48,221 bases of DNA, taken from assembly GCA_944387405.1 (NCBI GenBank), contig CALXET010000010.1, positions 1 through 48,221 on the forward strand, read 5' to 3'. Positions 17,755 to 28,308 of this stretch are shown here, piece after piece. Positions within the stretch are counted from its first letter, which is position 1; the number at the start of each line of letters is the position of its first letter. The DNA comes from an uncultured Clostridia bacterium (GTDB taxonomy: Bacteria; Bacillota; Clostridia; TANB77; CAG-508). A program made the translations under genes and the position numbers. The notes under the pieces were generated by a model. The model saw only the letters and a list, made by a program, of their open reading frames with translations, was not told where the DNA came from and did no database searches.

Positions 17755-20700
17755 TTACTCGTTTTTAATCATTTCTGCTAGTTCTTCTTCTTCTTTTTCA
17801 TCTTCTGATTTTACTTCAGTATTTATCTCTACATCTTTTAATCTTCTCATTCCAGTACCTGCAGGAATTAATTTACCAATGATAACATTTTCTTTTAATC
17901 CCATCAATGAATCTACTTTTCCTTTGATTGCAGCTTCTGTCAAAATCTTTGTTGTCTCTTGGAATGATGCTGCAGATAAGAAACTATCTGTTGCAAGAGA
18001 TGCTTTAGTAATACCAAGTAATACTCTCTTACCAGTAGCTGGTCTCTTTCCTTCTGCTATTGCTTTTTCATTAACTTCTTCGAATTCATACATATCTACT
18101 AATGAAGCTGTAAATAAGCCTGTATCACCAGCATCTTCTACTCTTACTTTCTTAAGCATTTGTCTTGCAATAACTTCTATATGTTTATCATTTATATCAA
18201 CACCTTGGTTTCTATAAACTTTTTGAACTTCAGAAATAATATAATTGTATACTCCTTCTGGACCTTTAATTGCTAATAAATCATTTGGATTAATACTTCC
18301 TTCTGTAATTTGATCAGCAGCTTTAATTTCATCTCCATCTTTTACACGAAGTTTTGAACCAAAGCTAATTACATAAGTCTTAGAATCATCTTTTCCTGTA
18401 ACTGTAACTTCTTTTCTCTTCTTATCATTATTAATGCTTACTTTACCATCAATTTCTGATATTACAGCTAATCCTTTAGGATTTCTAGCTTCAAATAGCT
18501 CTTCAACTCTAGGAAGACCTTGTGTAATATCTCCACCTGCTACACCACCAGTATGGAATGTTCTCATAGTAAGCTGTGTACCAGGCTCACCAATTGATTG
18601 TGCAGCTATAATACCTACTGTCTCTCCTATATTTACTTTTTCTCTTGTAGCAAGTCCCATACCATAACATTTACTACATACACCATGTTTAGCTCTACAT
18701 CCTAAAATAGAACGTACTCTAACTTTAGTAATTCCATGATTTACTATATTTTGAGCTATCTTATCTGTAATCATTGTATTACTATCTACTAGAAGTTCTT
18801 TTCCATCTGGAGAATATAAATCTTCTACTACAAATCTACCAACTAATCTCTCTTCTAGTTTCTCTAATACTTGATTTCCATCTTTAATATCTTCTACATC
18901 AATTCCATCGTGAGTACCACAATCATCAATTCTAATAATAACATCTTGTGAAACATCAACTAATCTTCTTGTTAAGTATCCAGAGTCAGCTGTTCTTAAA
19001 GCAGTATCTGTTAAACCTTTTCTAGCACCATGTGAAGAAATAAAGTACTCTAAGGCATCTAGACCTTCACGGAAACAAGATTTAACTGGAATTTCAACGG
19101 CTTTACCTGATGTATTAGCCATAAGTCCACGCATACCTGCTATTTGTCTTAACTGATTCATATTACCTCTGGCTCCAGATTGTGCCATCATGTATATTGG
19201 GTTTAATTCATCAAAATTTGCTTTCATAGCTTCAGTAACATCTGAAGTAGCTTTTTCCCAAACTTTAATTACTGCATCATATCTTTCAGATTCAGTTATT
19301 AAACCACGTTTAAATTGTTTTAATATGTTTTCAACATCTTCATCAGCTTTTGCTAATATATCTTTTTTAGCTTCTGGTACTGCAACATCTGCAACAGATA
19401 CTGTAATAGCACCTTTTGTAGAATATTTATAACCAGTTGCTTTTATATAATCTAGAACTTCTGCAGTTTCAGATAACCCATGTGCATTTATACATTTTGC
19501 AACTATTTGTCCTAAATTCTTTTTAATTACAGGGAAATCAATTTCTAAATCAAATTCTTTTTCAGGATCTGTTCTATCAACAAAACCTAAATCTTGTGGA
19601 ATTCCCTCATTGTATATTAATCTACCAACAGTTGCATTAATAGTTTTTTGTTTAATTTCACCATTTTCTAATTCTTTAGTCATTCTTACTCTAACTTTAG
19701 CATGTAATCCTACATCTCCATTTTGATAAGCCATTAAAGCTTCATCCTTGCTAGAGAAGTACATTCCTTCACCTTTTTCACCATCTATTTGCATTGTTAA
19801 GTAATAAGCACCTAAGATCATATCTTGTGTTGGTACTGTAACTGGTTTACCATCTTGTGGTTTTAAAAGGTTATTTACAGAAAGCATTAAATATCTAGCT
19901 TCTGCTTGAGCTTCTGGTGAAAGTGGTACGTGAACAGCCATCTGGTCACCATCGAAGTCAGCATTAAATGCTGTACAAACTAATGGGTGAAGTTTGATTG
20001 CTCTACCTTCTACAAGTATTGGTTGGAATGCTTGAATACCTAATCTGTGTAATGTAGGAGCACGGTTTAACATTACTGGATGATCTTTTATAACATCTTC
20101 TAATATATCCCATACTTCTGGTCTTAATCTTTCAACCATTCTTTTAGCATTTTTAATATTATGAGCTAATCCTCTTCCAACTAATTCTTTCATAACAAAT
20201 GGTTTGAATAATTCAACAGCCATCTCTTTTGGAAGTCCACATTGGTAAATTTTAAGTTCTGGACCAACAACGATAACTGAACGTCCAGAGTAGTCAACTC
20301 TCTTACCTAATAAGTTTTGACGGAATCTACCTTGTTTTCCTTTTAATAAATCTGATAGAGATTTTAATGGTCTATTTCCAGCACCAGTTACTGGTCTTCC
20401 ACGTCTACCATTATCTATTAGGGCATCTACAGATTCTTGTAACATTCTCTTTTCATTTCTTACAATTATCTCTGGAGCTCCTAATTCTAATAATCTTTTT
20501 AATCTGTTATTTCTGTTTATAACTCTTCTGTATAAATCATTTAAATCTGATGTTGCGAATCTACCACCATCTAATTGTACCATTGGTCTTAAATCTGGTG
20601 GAATAACTGGGATAACGCTCATAATCATCCATTCTGGTTTGTTTCCAGATAATCTAAATGATTCAACAGTATCTAATCTCTTAATTAATTTTGCTTTCTT

Positions 20701-21306
20701 TTGCTCACTAGCTTTTTCAAGTTCTTTCTTTAATTTCTTAGATAATTTTTCAAGATCTATTTCTGCTAGTAATTTTCTTAAAGCTTCAGCTCCCATTTCA
20801 GCTTTAAAAGAACCTCTTCCATATTTCTCTTCAGCCTCATGGAATTCTTTTTCTGTTAATACTTGATTTTTTAATAATCCTGATGTACCTTTATCAATTA
20901 CAATGTAAGATGCAAAGTATATTACTTTTTCTAGACTTCTTGGTGATATGTCTAAAAGTAAAGCTATTCTACTTGGAATTCCTTTGAAATACCAAATATG
21001 AGCTATTGGGGCAGCAAGTTCAATGTGACCCATTCTTTCTCTTCTTACTTTAGCTTTAGTTACTTCAACACCACATCTGTCACAAACTATACCTTTATAT
21101 CTTACTCTCTTATATTTTCCACAGTGACATTCCCAGTCTTTTGTTGGACCAAATATTTTCTCACAAAATAGTCCATCTTTTTCTGGTTTTAATGTTCTAT
21201 AGTTTATAGTCTCAGGTTTTTTTACTTCACCTTTTGACCATTCTCTAATTTTTTCATCTGAAGCTAAACCTATTTTTAGCTTATTAAATACTTCCAATTC
21301 TTCCAT
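17755..21306 (-). CDS. rpoC: DNA-directed RNA polymerase subunit beta'
   Basis: Catalytic subunit of RNA polymerase. Starts [16 protein letters not shown], as in Firmicutes homologues. N-terminal zinc site Cys60, 62, 75, 78 (CHCGKYKR...CDRCGVEV); bridge and switch regions ([20 protein letters not shown]); catalytic magnesium loop NADFDGDQM at 448-456; a second zinc site in [14 protein letters not shown]-terminal region with [16 protein letters not shown]. About 1,183 residues, normal for this group. The open frame extends 23 codons upstream, but family alignment and AGGAGG (about 12 nt upstream) favour the ATG at 21306. Follows rpoB after 154 nt carrying a hairpin, and has a strong terminator. 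Confidence 0.97.
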   Translation of the reverse strand: MEELEVFNKLKIGLASDEKIREWSKGEVKKPETINYRTLKPEKDGLFCEKIFGPTKDWECHCGKYKRVRYKGIVCDRCGVEVTKAKVRRERMGHIELAAPIAHIWYFKGIPSRIALLLDISPRSLEKVIYFASYIVIDKGTSGLLKNQVLTEKEFHEAEEKYGRGSFKAEMGAEALRKLLAEIDLEKLSKKLKKELEKASEQKKAKLIKRLDTVESFRLSGNKPEWMIMSVIPVIPPDLRPMVQLDGGRFATSDLNDLYRRVINRNNRLKRLLELGAPEIIVRNEKRMLQESVDALIDNGRRGRPVTGAGNRPLKSLSDLLKGKQGRFRQNLLGKRVDYSGRSVIVVGPELKIYQCGLPKEMAVELFKPFVMKELVGRGLAHNIKNAKRMVERLRPEVWDILEDVIKDHPVMLNRAPTLHRLGIQAFQPILVEGRAIKLHPLVCTAFNADFDGDQMAVHVPLSPEAQAEARYLMLSVNNLLKPQDGKPVTVPTQDMILGAYYLTMQIDGEKGEGMYFSSKDEALMAYQNGDVGLHAKVRVRMTKELENGEIKQKTINATVGRLIYNEGIPQDLGFVDRTDPEKEFDLEIDFPVIKKNLGQIVAKCINAHGLSETAEVLDYIKATGYKYSTKGAITVSVADVAVPEAKKDILAKADEDVENILKQFKRGLITESERYDAVIKVWEKATSDVTEAMKANFDELNPIYMMAQSGARGNMNQLRQIAGMRGLMANTSGKAVEIPVKSCFREGLDALEYFISSHGARKGLTDTALRTADSGYLTRRLVDVSQDVIIRIDDCGTHDGIDVEDIKDGNQVLEKLEERLVGRFVVEDLYSPDGKELLVDSNTMITDKIAQNIVNHGITKVRVRSILGCRAKHGVCSKCYGMGLATREKVNIGETVGIIAAQSIGEPGTQLTMRTFHTGGVAGGDITQGLPRVEELFEARNPKGLAVISEIDGKVSINNDKKRKEVTVTGKDDSKTYVISFGSKLRVKDGDEIKAADQITEGSINPNDLLAIKGPEGVYNYIISEVQKVYRNQGVDINDKHIEVIARQMLKKVRVEDAGDTGLFTASLVDMYEFEEVNEKAIAEGKRPATGKRVLLGITKASLATDSFLSAASFQETTKILTEAAIKGKVDSLMGLKENVIIGKLIPAGTGMRRLKDVEINTEVKSEDEKEEEELAEMIKNE

Positions 21307-21436
21307 TATTATTGGTAGCCTCCTAAATTTAAATTTTGGCATCCAATTATTTAAATAAATTATACACTGCTGCACATATTCTAATGTAATCTATTTAAAT
21401 TTTTAGATAATATTAAGTTGTATTTGTTTGTTTCTA

Positions 21437-21456
21437 AGGTAGCTATAAAGCTACCT
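21437..21456 (-). other. Hairpin in the rpoB-rpoC intergenic gap
   Basis: An 8-bp perfect stem AGGTAGCT / AGCTACCT with a 4-nt loop, just after the rpoB stop. No T-run follows, so it is not a terminator; an mRNA-processing or stabilising element is possible. Confidence 0.5.
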
Positions 21457-21460
21457 GAAA

Positions 21461-24400
21461 CTACATATTGTCATCTCTATTTAAATCTGGGTTCATATCT
21501 GGATCTATATCTAGATCTTCTAATATATTATCAGAAGCTAAATCATCATCTTCTAATAATTCATTAAATAAATCATCAGATTCGATATCATCAAGATCCA
21601 TTTCATCTTCTTCTGAAACTTCTTGCATTCCTTCATTTTGTTCTGCAAGCATTTCTTCTTCCATCATTTGTCTTCCTTGATCTTCTGTAAGTTCTATTCC
21701 TTCATCAACGCTTTCTTTTAATTCTAATTCTTCGTCTTTATCAGAATATAGTTTTACATCAAGTCCTAATGATTGAAGTTCTTTTATTAAAACTTTAAAG
21801 CTTTCTGGAATTCCTGGTTCAGGAATATTTTCTCCTTTTACTATTGCTTCATAAGTTTTTACCCTTCCTGTAACATCATCAGATTTTACAGTTAAGATTT
21901 CTTGTAATGTGTAAGCTGCACCATAAGCTTCAAGTGCCCAAACTTCCATCTCACCAAATCTCTGTCCACCAAATTGAGCTTTACCTCCAAGTGGTTGTTG
22001 TGTAACCATTCCATAAGGTCCAGTAGAACGAGCATGGATTTTATCATCTACTAAGTGGTGTAATTTAAGCATATACATAACACCAACTGTAATTGGTTTA
22101 TCAAATGGTTCACCAGTTCTACCATCATATAGTATTGTTTTACCATTTGTCTCAAGTCCAGCCATTTTTAAACATTCTTCTATATCTTCTTCAGAAGCAC
22201 CATCAAATACTGGTGTAGCAACTTTCCAATTTAATAATCTAGCAGCTGCTCCTAGATGTACTTCAAGAACTTGACCTAAGTTCATACGAGAAGGAACACC
22301 AAGTGGGTTAAGTACAACATCTACTGGAGTACCATCTGGCATAAATGGCATATCTTCTGTTGGAAGTATTCTTGAAATAACACCTTTGTTACCATGACGT
22401 CCAGCCATTTTATCTCCAACTGATATTTTTCTCTTTTGAGCTATGTAAATTCTTATAATTTTATTTACACCTGGTCCTAATTCATCTGAATTTTCTCTAG
22501 TAAATACTTTTACATCTACTACAGTTCCAGATTCACCATGTGGAACACGAAGTGAATTATCTCTAACTTCTCTTGCTTTCTCTCCAAATATAGCTCTTAA
22601 TAATCTCTCTTCTGCTGTAAGCTCTGTTTCACCTTTTGGTGTAACTTTACCAACTAATATATCTCCTGGTCTTACTTCAGCACCAACTCTAATGATACCT
22701 TCTTCATCAAGATCTTTTAAACTATCTTCACCAACATTTGGTATATCTCTTGTAATTTCTTCTGGTCCAAGTTTTGTATCACGACATTCGCAATCATAAT
22801 CTTCAATATGAATAGATGTTAAAACATCTTCTTTTACTAATCTCTCATTTAATAAAATAGCATCCTCGTAGTTATAACCTTCCCATGTTGTGAAAGCTAT
22901 AATTAAGTTTTTACCTAATGCCATTTCACCTTTATCAGTAGCAGGTCCGTCAGCTATAACGTCTCCTCTTTTTACTGTTTCACCAACTTTTACTATTGGT
23001 CTTTGGTTTATACATGTAGAACCATTAGTTCTCTTAAATTTATGTAATTTATAAGTTTTCTTTGTTCCCTTTTCTGTTTTAAGAACAATTTCATCTCCTG
23101 TTACTCTATCAATTGTTCCATCTTCATCAGCTAAAATTAATATTCCAGAATCTTTAGCAGCTTGATATTCTATACCTGTTCCTACTATAGGTGATTCTGT
23201 AATCATTAAAGGAACTGCTTGACGTTGCATGTTAGCACCCATTAAAGCACGGTTTGCATCATCATGCTCTAAGAAAGGTATCATGGCTGCACCAACAGAA
23301 ACTAATTGTTTTGGTGATACATCAACATAATCTACTCTTTCTTTTTCAACAGCTGTAACGTCATTTAAGTATCTAACTCTAATTCTCTTATTTATGAATC
23401 TACCTTCTTCATCTCTTGGTTCATTTGCTTGAGCTATTACAAAACCATCTTCTTCATCAGCTGTCATGTATGTAACTTCATCAGTTAATTTTCCTGTTTC
23501 CTTATCTACTTTTCTATATGGAGTTTCAACAAATCCATACTCATTTATAATAGCAAATGTAGAAAGTGCAGATATAAGTCCAATGTTTGGTCCTTCTGGA
23601 GACTCTATAGGACATAATCTACCATAGTGAGTATAGTGAACGTCTCTAACCTCAAATCCAGCTCTTTCTCTTGAAAGACCTCCAGGTCCTAATGCAGAAA
23701 TTCTTCTCTTATGAGTTAATTCTGAAAGTGGGTTTGTTTGATCCATAAATTGTGATAATTGAGAACTTCCAAAGAATTCTCTTATTGATGAAGTGATAGG
23801 TTTTGTATTAATTAATGTTTGTGGTGTTACTATATCTAAGTCTTGAATTGTCATTCTCTCACGAACAACTCTTTCAAGTCTTGTTAAACCAATTCTAAAT
23901 TGATTTTGTAATAATTCACCTACACATCTAATTCTTCTATTTCCTAAGTGGTCAATATCATCAATTTTTCCTAATCCGTGATCTAAGTTAAATAAATAAC
24001 TTAATGATCCTATTATATCTTCTGTTGTAATATGTTTTGGAACAAGTTCTGTTCTTCTTTCTTCAATAACTTTAGCTAAATCTTTGTCGTCTGTTGTATC
24101 AAGTATTGTTTTTAATACTTCATAATTAACATATTCTTTAATAGGTTTTTCAAGTTTAGCTAATACTGACTCGTCAACAAAAGCTTTAATATCTACAGTT
24201 CCGTTACCTATTACTCTTACTTTTTTGTCTTCAACTTTAACATCTACTATATTAATTCCTGAATTTTGGATTTCATCTGCAACTTCTTTTGAAATTACTT
24301 CATCTTTTTCCACAAGAACTTCACCAGTTTGTGGATTAACTATAGTATCATATGAAACTAAGTTTTTAATTCTAGATGCTAAACTTAATTTTTTATTGTA

Positions 24401-25225
24401 TTTGTATCTACCAACTCTAGCTAAATCATATCTTCTATCATCAAAGAATAATCCATTAAATAAATTTCTTGCAGCATCTACTGTTGGTAATTCACCTGGT
24501 CTTAATTTTTTGTAAATTTCAATTAAAGCATCTTTTTGATTCTTAACAGTATCTTTAGCTATTGTTGCAACAAGTTTATCTTCTTCTCCAAATAAGTCAA
24601 TCATTTGCTCATCTGTTTCTAAACCTATTGCTCTCATTAATGATGTTACTGGTAATTTTCTAGTTCTATCGATTCTTACATAGAAAACATCATTACTATC
24701 TGTTTCATATTCAAGCCAAGCTCCTCTTATTGGCATTACAGTTGCTGTATATAGCTTTTTACCTGTTTTATCATAGCTTGAATCATAATAACATCCTGGA
24801 GAACGAACTAACTGGCTTACAACAACTCTTTCGGCACCATTTATAACAAAAGTACCGCTATCTGTCATAAGAGGGAAATCTCCTAAATAAATCTCTTGTT
24901 CTTTAATTTCTCCTGTTTCCCTATTAATAAGTCTTACTTTTACATGAAGTCTTGTAGAATAAGTAGCGTCTCTTTCTTTAGCTTCTTCTAAAGTATATTT
25001 TGTCTTATCCTCCATGTAATAATCAAAAAACTCAAGTACTAGGTTTCCAGAGTAGTCAATAATTGGAGAAATATCATTTAAAACTTCTCCTAGACCTTCC
25101 TTGATAAACCAATCGTATGAGTCTTTTTGAACCTTAATAAAGTTAGGCATGTCTATTGCATCACCTATCTTAGCAAAAGTTTTTCTTACGCATTTTTCAT
25201 GCTTAATGTCTTTTACTTTAACCAA
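21461..25225 (-). CDS. rpoB: DNA-directed RNA polymerase subunit beta
   Basis: Forms the catalytic cleft of RNA polymerase with beta'. 1,254 residues. Recognisable blocks: [22 protein letters not shown]; the rifamycin-binding cluster at 486-516 ([20 protein letters not shown], then [11 protein letters not shown]); [50 protein letters not shown]; and [21 protein letters not shown]. Key rifamycin contacts corresponding to E. coli D516, H526 and S531 are wild type (Asp495, His505, Ser510); N518 is replaced by Thr. The last 60 residues are strongly acidic. The start is a TTG at 25225 with AGGGGTGA at about 8 nt. Driven by the promoter at 25428-25457 with a leader of about 200 nt. No rplJ/rplL upstream, unlike the usual arrangement. 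Confidence 0.97.
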   Translation of the reverse strand: MVKVKDIKHEKCVRKTFAKIGDAIDMPNFIKVQKDSYDWFIKEGLGEVLNDISPIIDYSGNLVLEFFDYYMEDKTKYTLEEAKERDATYSTRLHVKVRLINRETGEIKEQEIYLGDFPLMTDSGTFVINGAERVVVSQLVRSPGCYYDSSYDKTGKKLYTATVMPIRGAWLEYETDSNDVFYVRIDRTRKLPVTSLMRAIGLETDEQMIDLFGEEDKLVATIAKDTVKNQKDALIEIYKKLRPGELPTVDAARNLFNGLFFDDRRYDLARVGRYKYNKKLSLASRIKNLVSYDTIVNPQTGEVLVEKDEVISKEVADEIQNSGINIVDVKVEDKKVRVIGNGTVDIKAFVDESVLAKLEKPIKEYVNYEVLKTILDTTDDKDLAKVIEERRTELVPKHITTEDIIGSLSYLFNLDHGLGKIDDIDHLGNRRIRCVGELLQNQFRIGLTRLERVVRERMTIQDLDIVTPQTLINTKPITSSIREFFGSSQLSQFMDQTNPLSELTHKRRISALGPGGLSRERAGFEVRDVHYTHYGRLCPIESPEGPNIGLISALSTFAIINEYGFVETPYRKVDKETGKLTDEVTYMTADEEDGFVIAQANEPRDEEGRFINKRIRVRYLNDVTAVEKERVDYVDVSPKQLVSVGAAMIPFLEHDDANRALMGANMQRQAVPLMITESPIVGTGIEYQAAKDSGILILADEDGTIDRVTGDEIVLKTEKGTKKTYKLHKFKRTNGSTCINQRPIVKVGETVKRGDVIADGPATDKGEMALGKNLIIAFTTWEGYNYEDAILLNERLVKEDVLTSIHIEDYDCECRDTKLGPEEITRDIPNVGEDSLKDLDEEGIIRVGAEVRPGDILVGKVTPKGETELTAEERLLRAIFGEKAREVRDNSLRVPHGESGTVVDVKVFTRENSDELGPGVNKIIRIYIAQKRKISVGDKMAGRHGNKGVISRILPTEDMPFMPDGTPVDVVLNPLGVPSRMNLGQVLEVHLGAAARLLNWKVATPVFDGASEEDIEECLKMAGLETNGKTILYDGRTGEPFDKPITVGVMYMLKLHHLVDDKIHARSTGPYGMVTQQPLGGKAQFGGQRFGEMEVWALEAYGAAYTLQEILTVKSDDVTGRVKTYEAIVKGENIPEPGIPESFKVLIKELQSLGLDVKLYSDKDEELELKESVDEGIELTEDQGRQMMEEEMLAEQNEGMQEVSEEDEMDLDDIESDDLFNELLEDDDLASDNILEDLDIDPDMNPDLNRDDNM

Positions 25226-25427
25226 AAAAAATCACCCCTAATTTCTGTTCTTAATTTGATTGGCAGTCAAATTAGAAAAATTTAAGCAGGTTGATATATT
25301 TTATAAGGAGTCCCTCTTATTCAAAAGGTTTTTACATTTAGGCTCATTCCCTGCCAAAAAACAAACTTACATGTAGTTCCTCTTTTAAATAATTCCTCTC
25401 CTTTAAATATTAAATTTAAGCTACTAT
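25226..25427 (-). promoter_or_regulatory. Structured 5' leader of rpoB
   Basis: About 195 nt between the predicted start point and the rpoB start codon. On the minus strand it contains an 8-bp hairpin just before the ribosome binding site (stem 25252-25259 with 25267-25274), a short hairpin at 25303-25320 (ATAAG-AG / CTCCTTAT with a triloop), and a ribosome-binding-site-like AAGAGGA followed by ATG directly joined to TAA (25372-25367). No known riboswitch or ribosomal-protein leader was recognised with confidence. No open reading frame longer than a few codons with a ribosome binding site is visible. Confidence 0.4.
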
Positions 25428-25457
25428 ATTATAACACGTGTATCCGTAAGGCGTCAA
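25428..25457 (-). promoter_or_regulatory. Promoter of rpoB-rpoC
   Basis: Minus strand TTGACG (25457-25452), 18-bp spacer, perfect TATAAT (25433-25428). The spacer contains TACGGA and CACGTG. It is back-to-back with the rpsT promoter about 60 bp away. Confidence 0.75.
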
Positions 25458-25519
25458 GGATTTTTACTTATAATTTTTAAAAGTTTTTAGCTTATTTTTC
25501 ACATTTTCGCTAAAAACAC

Positions 25520-25548
25520 TTGCATTATTGTGTTTCTCGTGTTAGAAT
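25520..25548 (+). promoter_or_regulatory. Promoter of rpsT
   Basis: TTGCAT (25520-25525), 17-bp spacer, TAGAAT (25543-25548), about 40 nt upstream of the rpsT start codon. Confidence 0.65.
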
Positions 25549-25591
25549 ATATGAAGTAAAATTTACTTTAGACTAAGAGGAGGTGTCATAC

Positions 25592-25855
25592 ATGCCAAAT
25601 ATCAAATCAGCTATCAAGAGAGTTAGTGTTATTGAAAAGAAAACTTTACAAAACAATATGGTTAAATCAGCATATAAAACTGCTGTTAGAAAATTTGAAG
25701 AAGCTGTTGAAGCTGGAGAAAAAGAAAATGCAACAGTAGAATTTAAAAATGCTGTTAAAAAAATAGATCAAGCTTGTACAAAAGGTGTTATAAAAGCAAA
25801 TACTGCTTCTAGAAAAAAATCTAACTTAGCAAAAAAATTAAATTCAATGAAATAA
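25592..25855 (+). CDS. rpsT: 30S ribosomal protein bS20
   Basis: Small-subunit protein binding 16S rRNA early in assembly. MPNIKSAIKRV at the start, the conserved Asn/Lys-rich helical body and the closing KGVIKANTASRKKSNLAKKLN are diagnostic; 87 residues is the normal size. The ATG at 25592 has AGGAGGTG 6 nt upstream. An in-frame GTG at 25583 lies inside that site and is not the start. Divergent from rpoB and followed by a strong terminator, so it is a single-gene unit. Confidence 0.97.
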   Translation: MPNIKSAIKRVSVIEKKTLQNNMVKSAYKTAVRKFEEAVEAGEKENATVEFKNAVKKIDQACTKGVIKANTASRKKSNLAKKLNSMK

Positions 25856-25858
25856 ATA

Positions 25859-25884
25859 AAAAGATGCTAATTAAAGCATCTTTT
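25859..25884 (+). terminator. Rho-independent terminator of rpsT (probably bidirectional)
   Basis: A 10-bp perfect stem AAAAGATGCT / AGCATCTTTT with a 6-nt loop and a TATTTTT tail. It separates rpsT from the convergent gene at 25894-26160. Confidence 0.9.
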
Positions 25885-25893
25885 TATTTTTAG

Positions 25894-26160
25894 TTATTTA
25901 TTCTCCATCATTTTCTTTATTATTCCAAACCCACCACCTATTACAATAAAACCTAAAGCTATAATTATTCCTAATTTAAAGATTGTTATTCCAACACTAA
26001 AAAATTCCATAGATATATGTACCCTATACTCTATATATAATGCCAAAAGTCCTATTAAACATACAAGATATGCTATTGTATTTCCTATATTAATCAATCG
26101 TAAGGTTTTTTTATCTATATTTTTTATAAGTTTCCTAAATGCATTCAATTTGCTTCCCAT
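25894..26160 (-). CDS. Small two-helix membrane protein of unknown function
   Basis: 88 residues with a basic, probably cytoplasmic N-terminus (KLNAFRKLIKNIDKKTLR) and two hydrophobic helices (about 25-43 and 55-78), the second containing GFIVIGGGFGI, then a lysine-rich end. No family recognised. The ATG at 26160 has GAGGTGATAAAT before it; an in-frame GTG at 26169 overlaps that site. A promoter (26181-26209) lies just upstream, and the rpsT terminator hairpin lies just past its stop. Real-gene status rests on the ribosome binding site, promoter and membrane-protein composition. Confidence 0.7.
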   Translation of the reverse strand: MGSKLNAFRKLIKNIDKKTLRLINIGNTIAYLVCLIGLLALYIEYRVHISMEFFSVGITIFKLGIIIALGFIVIGGGFGIIKKMMENK

Positions 26161-26180
26161 ATTTATCACCTCTATCTATT

Positions 26181-26209
26181 ATTTTATCAGCCATATTTTT
26201 TGAAATCAA
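26181..26209 (-). promoter_or_regulatory. Promoter for the two-helix membrane protein
   Basis: Minus-strand TTGATT (26209-26204), 17-bp spacer, TAAAAT (26186-26181), about 20 nt upstream of the start codon. Confidence 0.5.
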
Positions 26210-26245
26210 AGGTAATTTTTTCATCTTTAATTTTATTCTATTTCC

Positions 26246-26274
26246 TTGTTTTTTATTTTAGATTAATATATAAT
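26246..26274 (+). promoter_or_regulatory. Promoter for the gene at 26301
   Basis: TTGTTT (26246-26251), 17-bp spacer, perfect TATAAT (26269-26274), 26 nt upstream of the start codon. Back-to-back with the preceding minus-strand promoter. Confidence 0.5.
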
Positions 26275-26300
26275 TTAAATAGTTTTAAGGAGGATATCAT

Positions 26301-26951
26301 ATGTTTTTGCAATTAGAAATGTTCTTTTCAAGGTATAAACAAAAAATAATATTAATTCTACTTACAATAATAGTAATTGCTCTAATTATTGCTGCCGTAT
26401 GTGTTTTAAGTTTCTGGAAAAAAGGTTCATATAAAACAACAACTTTTTATAGCAAAGATAAAAGCATTTCTCTTACAATAGAAGATAATTTAGAATTAGA
26501 TATTTTAAATAATAACACTTCTGAGCACGACTTATTACTTACATCAGTTTCTAATAATAATACTATAGCAGTATCAAAAACTAAAAAAAATCCTGTCTAT
26601 TCTGCAAACGATTTTGTAAATGCTGATAAGTCTAATTATGCTTCTGAATTTGAGAACTCAAAAAACATCTCTGATATATCTCAAGGAAAAGTTTCTGGAT
26701 ATACTTATTACAAATACTCTTTCGAAACAGATACTTCTTTTATAGAAGTTTATTGGATAACTACTAACGACTACTACTATGTAATAGATTTTGCTTGTGA
26801 TAAAAATAGTTCTATAGATTTAAAATCTAACATAACTAAAATTTTAGACACAATTAATATAGATACTACATTAATTAAGGATAATCAAACTAATACAACT
26901 TCAAATTTTACTACAAACACAAACACAAATACTAATTTAAATGTTAATTAA
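26301..26951 (+). CDS. Membrane-anchored extracytoplasmic protein of unknown function
   Basis: 216 residues. A short cytoplasmic N-terminus is followed by one strong hydrophobic helix (about 15-36) and an outward-facing domain of about 150 residues. This ends in an Asn/Thr-rich low-complexity tail (repeats of TNTNTN). The outer domain, with FYSKDKSISLTIEDNLELDIL and later SGYTYYKYSFETDTSFIEVYWITT, resembles the small PsbP/lipoprotein-like beta-sheet domains of Firmicutes stress proteins, but I cannot name a family. ATG with AAGGAGGAT at good spacing; own promoter; terminator shared with the convergent transporter gene. Confidence 0.8.
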   Translation: MFLQLEMFFSRYKQKIILILLTIIVIALIIAAVCVLSFWKKGSYKTTTFYSKDKSISLTIEDNLELDILNNNTSEHDLLLTSVSNNNTIAVSKTKKNPVYSANDFVNADKSNYASEFENSKNISDISQGKVSGYTYYKYSFETDTSFIEVYWITTNDYYYVIDFACDKNSSIDLKSNITKILDTINIDTTLIKDNQTNTTSNFTTNTNTNTNLNVN

Positions 26952-26978
26952 ATTTAAATCTTTAAATAATATACCAAC

Positions 26979-27014
26979 AAAAAAGAAACTCTCGTTTTAG
27001 AAAGTTTCTTTTTT
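26979..27014. terminator. Bidirectional terminator between convergent genes
   Basis: A 12-bp perfect stem AAAAAAGAAACT / AGTTTCTTTTTT with T-runs on both strands. It serves the plus gene ending at 26951 and the minus gene ending at 27028. Confidence 0.85.
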
Positions 27015-27027
27015 ATATAATTATATT

Positions 27028-28182
27028 TTATTCATTTCCCTCTAAAGATTTGTTTTTAGATTTTTTTCTATTTCTATCATCAATTTTAAATTCTATATAA
27101 TCTTCAATTATAATTTTTGCAATAGCTGCTATTGGAACTGCTAAAAACATACCTAATACTCCAAAGAATGCCCCACCAACTGTTACTGCAAAAATAATTA
27201 ATATAGGACTTGTTTTTAAACCTTCTCCTAATATATGAGGATTTATAATATTAGCATCTACTTGCTGCATTATTATTGTTACTATAAGCATTAATATTGC
27301 TTTTTCAAGTCCTCCAGTAAATATTGTTATAATACACGCTATTGCAACTCCAATTATTGCACCAAAGTAAGGTATAATATTTAATAAACCTATCATTCCT
27401 CCTAATAAAGCACCATATTTTATATCCATTAAAGATAATATAATTGACATTATAATACCTATTATAACACCATCTAATATTTGACAATATATAAATTTTA
27501 GAAATATTTGGTTTGTTTTTCCTACATACTCAATTATATTTTTACAAACATTTTCAGGAAATACTGCTCTTGTTAATTTTATAAAAAATGTTTTTATATC
27601 TCTTCTGCTTATTAATATGTATATAGAAAATATTAAACTAACAAATACGCTAAATACTGCACTTACTACTCCTATAGCGCCACTTATATATTGACCGACA
27701 GTAGAAAAGTTAATATAATCCATAAAATTGATTTGTTTCATTTTATCAATTATCCCATGAACATCTACTTGTTTTAGTATTGAACTCTCATCTAAATTAT
27801 CATAAGCTTCTAAAACATTATTATAATAATCTGGTAAACTTCTTACTAAATCCATAACACTATTAGTAGCCGTTGGAATAACAGATTTTATTAAAAACAC
27901 TACTACTACAATTGCTATAATATAAACTATTAATACACTTAAAGTTCTAGCCTTTTTCTTTAAAATTCTACTTTTCTTAAATAATGCTTCCAACTTAGCA
28001 GAAGGAGTATAGAATAAATATGCAATGATAATTGCTATTAAAAATGGCATTATTACAGCAAATACTGTTCCTATGAAATTAGCAATTTCAGAAAAATTGT
28101 CTAACGTTTTATATACAGCAATTACAGCTACTGCAAAAGTAAACCAATAAAACCATTTTGTTACATTTTTCTTTCCTTTCAT
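27028..28182 (-). CDS. AI-2E family transporter (PF01594-type permease)
   Basis: 384-residue polytopic membrane protein with about eight hydrophobic segments. Family hallmarks: an N-terminal pair of helices, a hydrophilic extracytoplasmic-type segment (about 105-160), NIIPYFGAIIG at 268-278 and NPHILGEGLKTSP at 314-326, then a final helix pair with FLAVP. Members export small solutes (autoinducer-2 in TqsA; others are Na+/H+ antiporters), so the substrate here cannot be set from sequence. ATG with AAAGGAAGAAG upstream; promoter at 28235-28263; ends at the bidirectional terminator. No quorum-sensing gene nearby. Confidence 0.9.
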   Translation of the reverse strand: MKGKKNVTKWFYWFTFAVAVIAVYKTLDNFSEIANFIGTVFAVIMPFLIAIIIAYLFYTPSAKLEALFKKSRILKKKARTLSVLIVYIIAIVVVVFLIKSVIPTATNSVMDLVRSLPDYYNNVLEAYDNLDESSILKQVDVHGIIDKMKQINFMDYINFSTVGQYISGAIGVVSAVFSVFVSLIFSIYILISRRDIKTFFIKLTRAVFPENVCKNIIEYVGKTNQIFLKFIYCQILDGVIIGIIMSIILSLMDIKYGALLGGMIGLLNIIPYFGAIIGVAIACIITIFTGGLEKAILMLIVTIIMQQVDANIINPHILGEGLKTSPILIIFAVTVGGAFFGVLGMFLAVPIAAIAKIIIEDYIEFKIDDRNRKKSKNKSLEGNE

Positions 28183-28234
28183 ATCTTCTTCCTTTCATGT
28201 AAATTTTAATATATAACTAATATTTATTACATTT

Positions 28235-28263
28235 AGTATATCATTTCATGATATATCCATCAA
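28235..28263 (-). promoter_or_regulatory. Promoter for the AI-2E family transporter
   Basis: Minus strand TTGATG (28263-28258), 17-bp spacer, TATACT (28240-28235), immediately past the terminator of the upstream surface-protein gene. Confidence 0.55.
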
Positions 28264-28268
28264 TAAAC

Positions 28269-28299
28269 AAAAGCAGAAGCTATTGATGCTTCTGCTTTT
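28269..28299 (-). terminator. Rho-independent terminator of the first thioester-type adhesin gene
   Basis: A 12-bp perfect stem (28269-28280 with 28288-28299), 7-nt loop and TTTTGTTTATT tail on the minus strand, beginning 9 nt after the stop codon. Confidence 0.9.
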
Positions 28300-28308
28300 T
28301 ATCTATTA

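Noticed and set aside
25226..25427. L10-type ribosomal-protein leader upstream of rpoB
   Set aside because: The region has hairpins, but I could not match the kink-turn and conserved loops of that leader, and the gene downstream is not rplJ.
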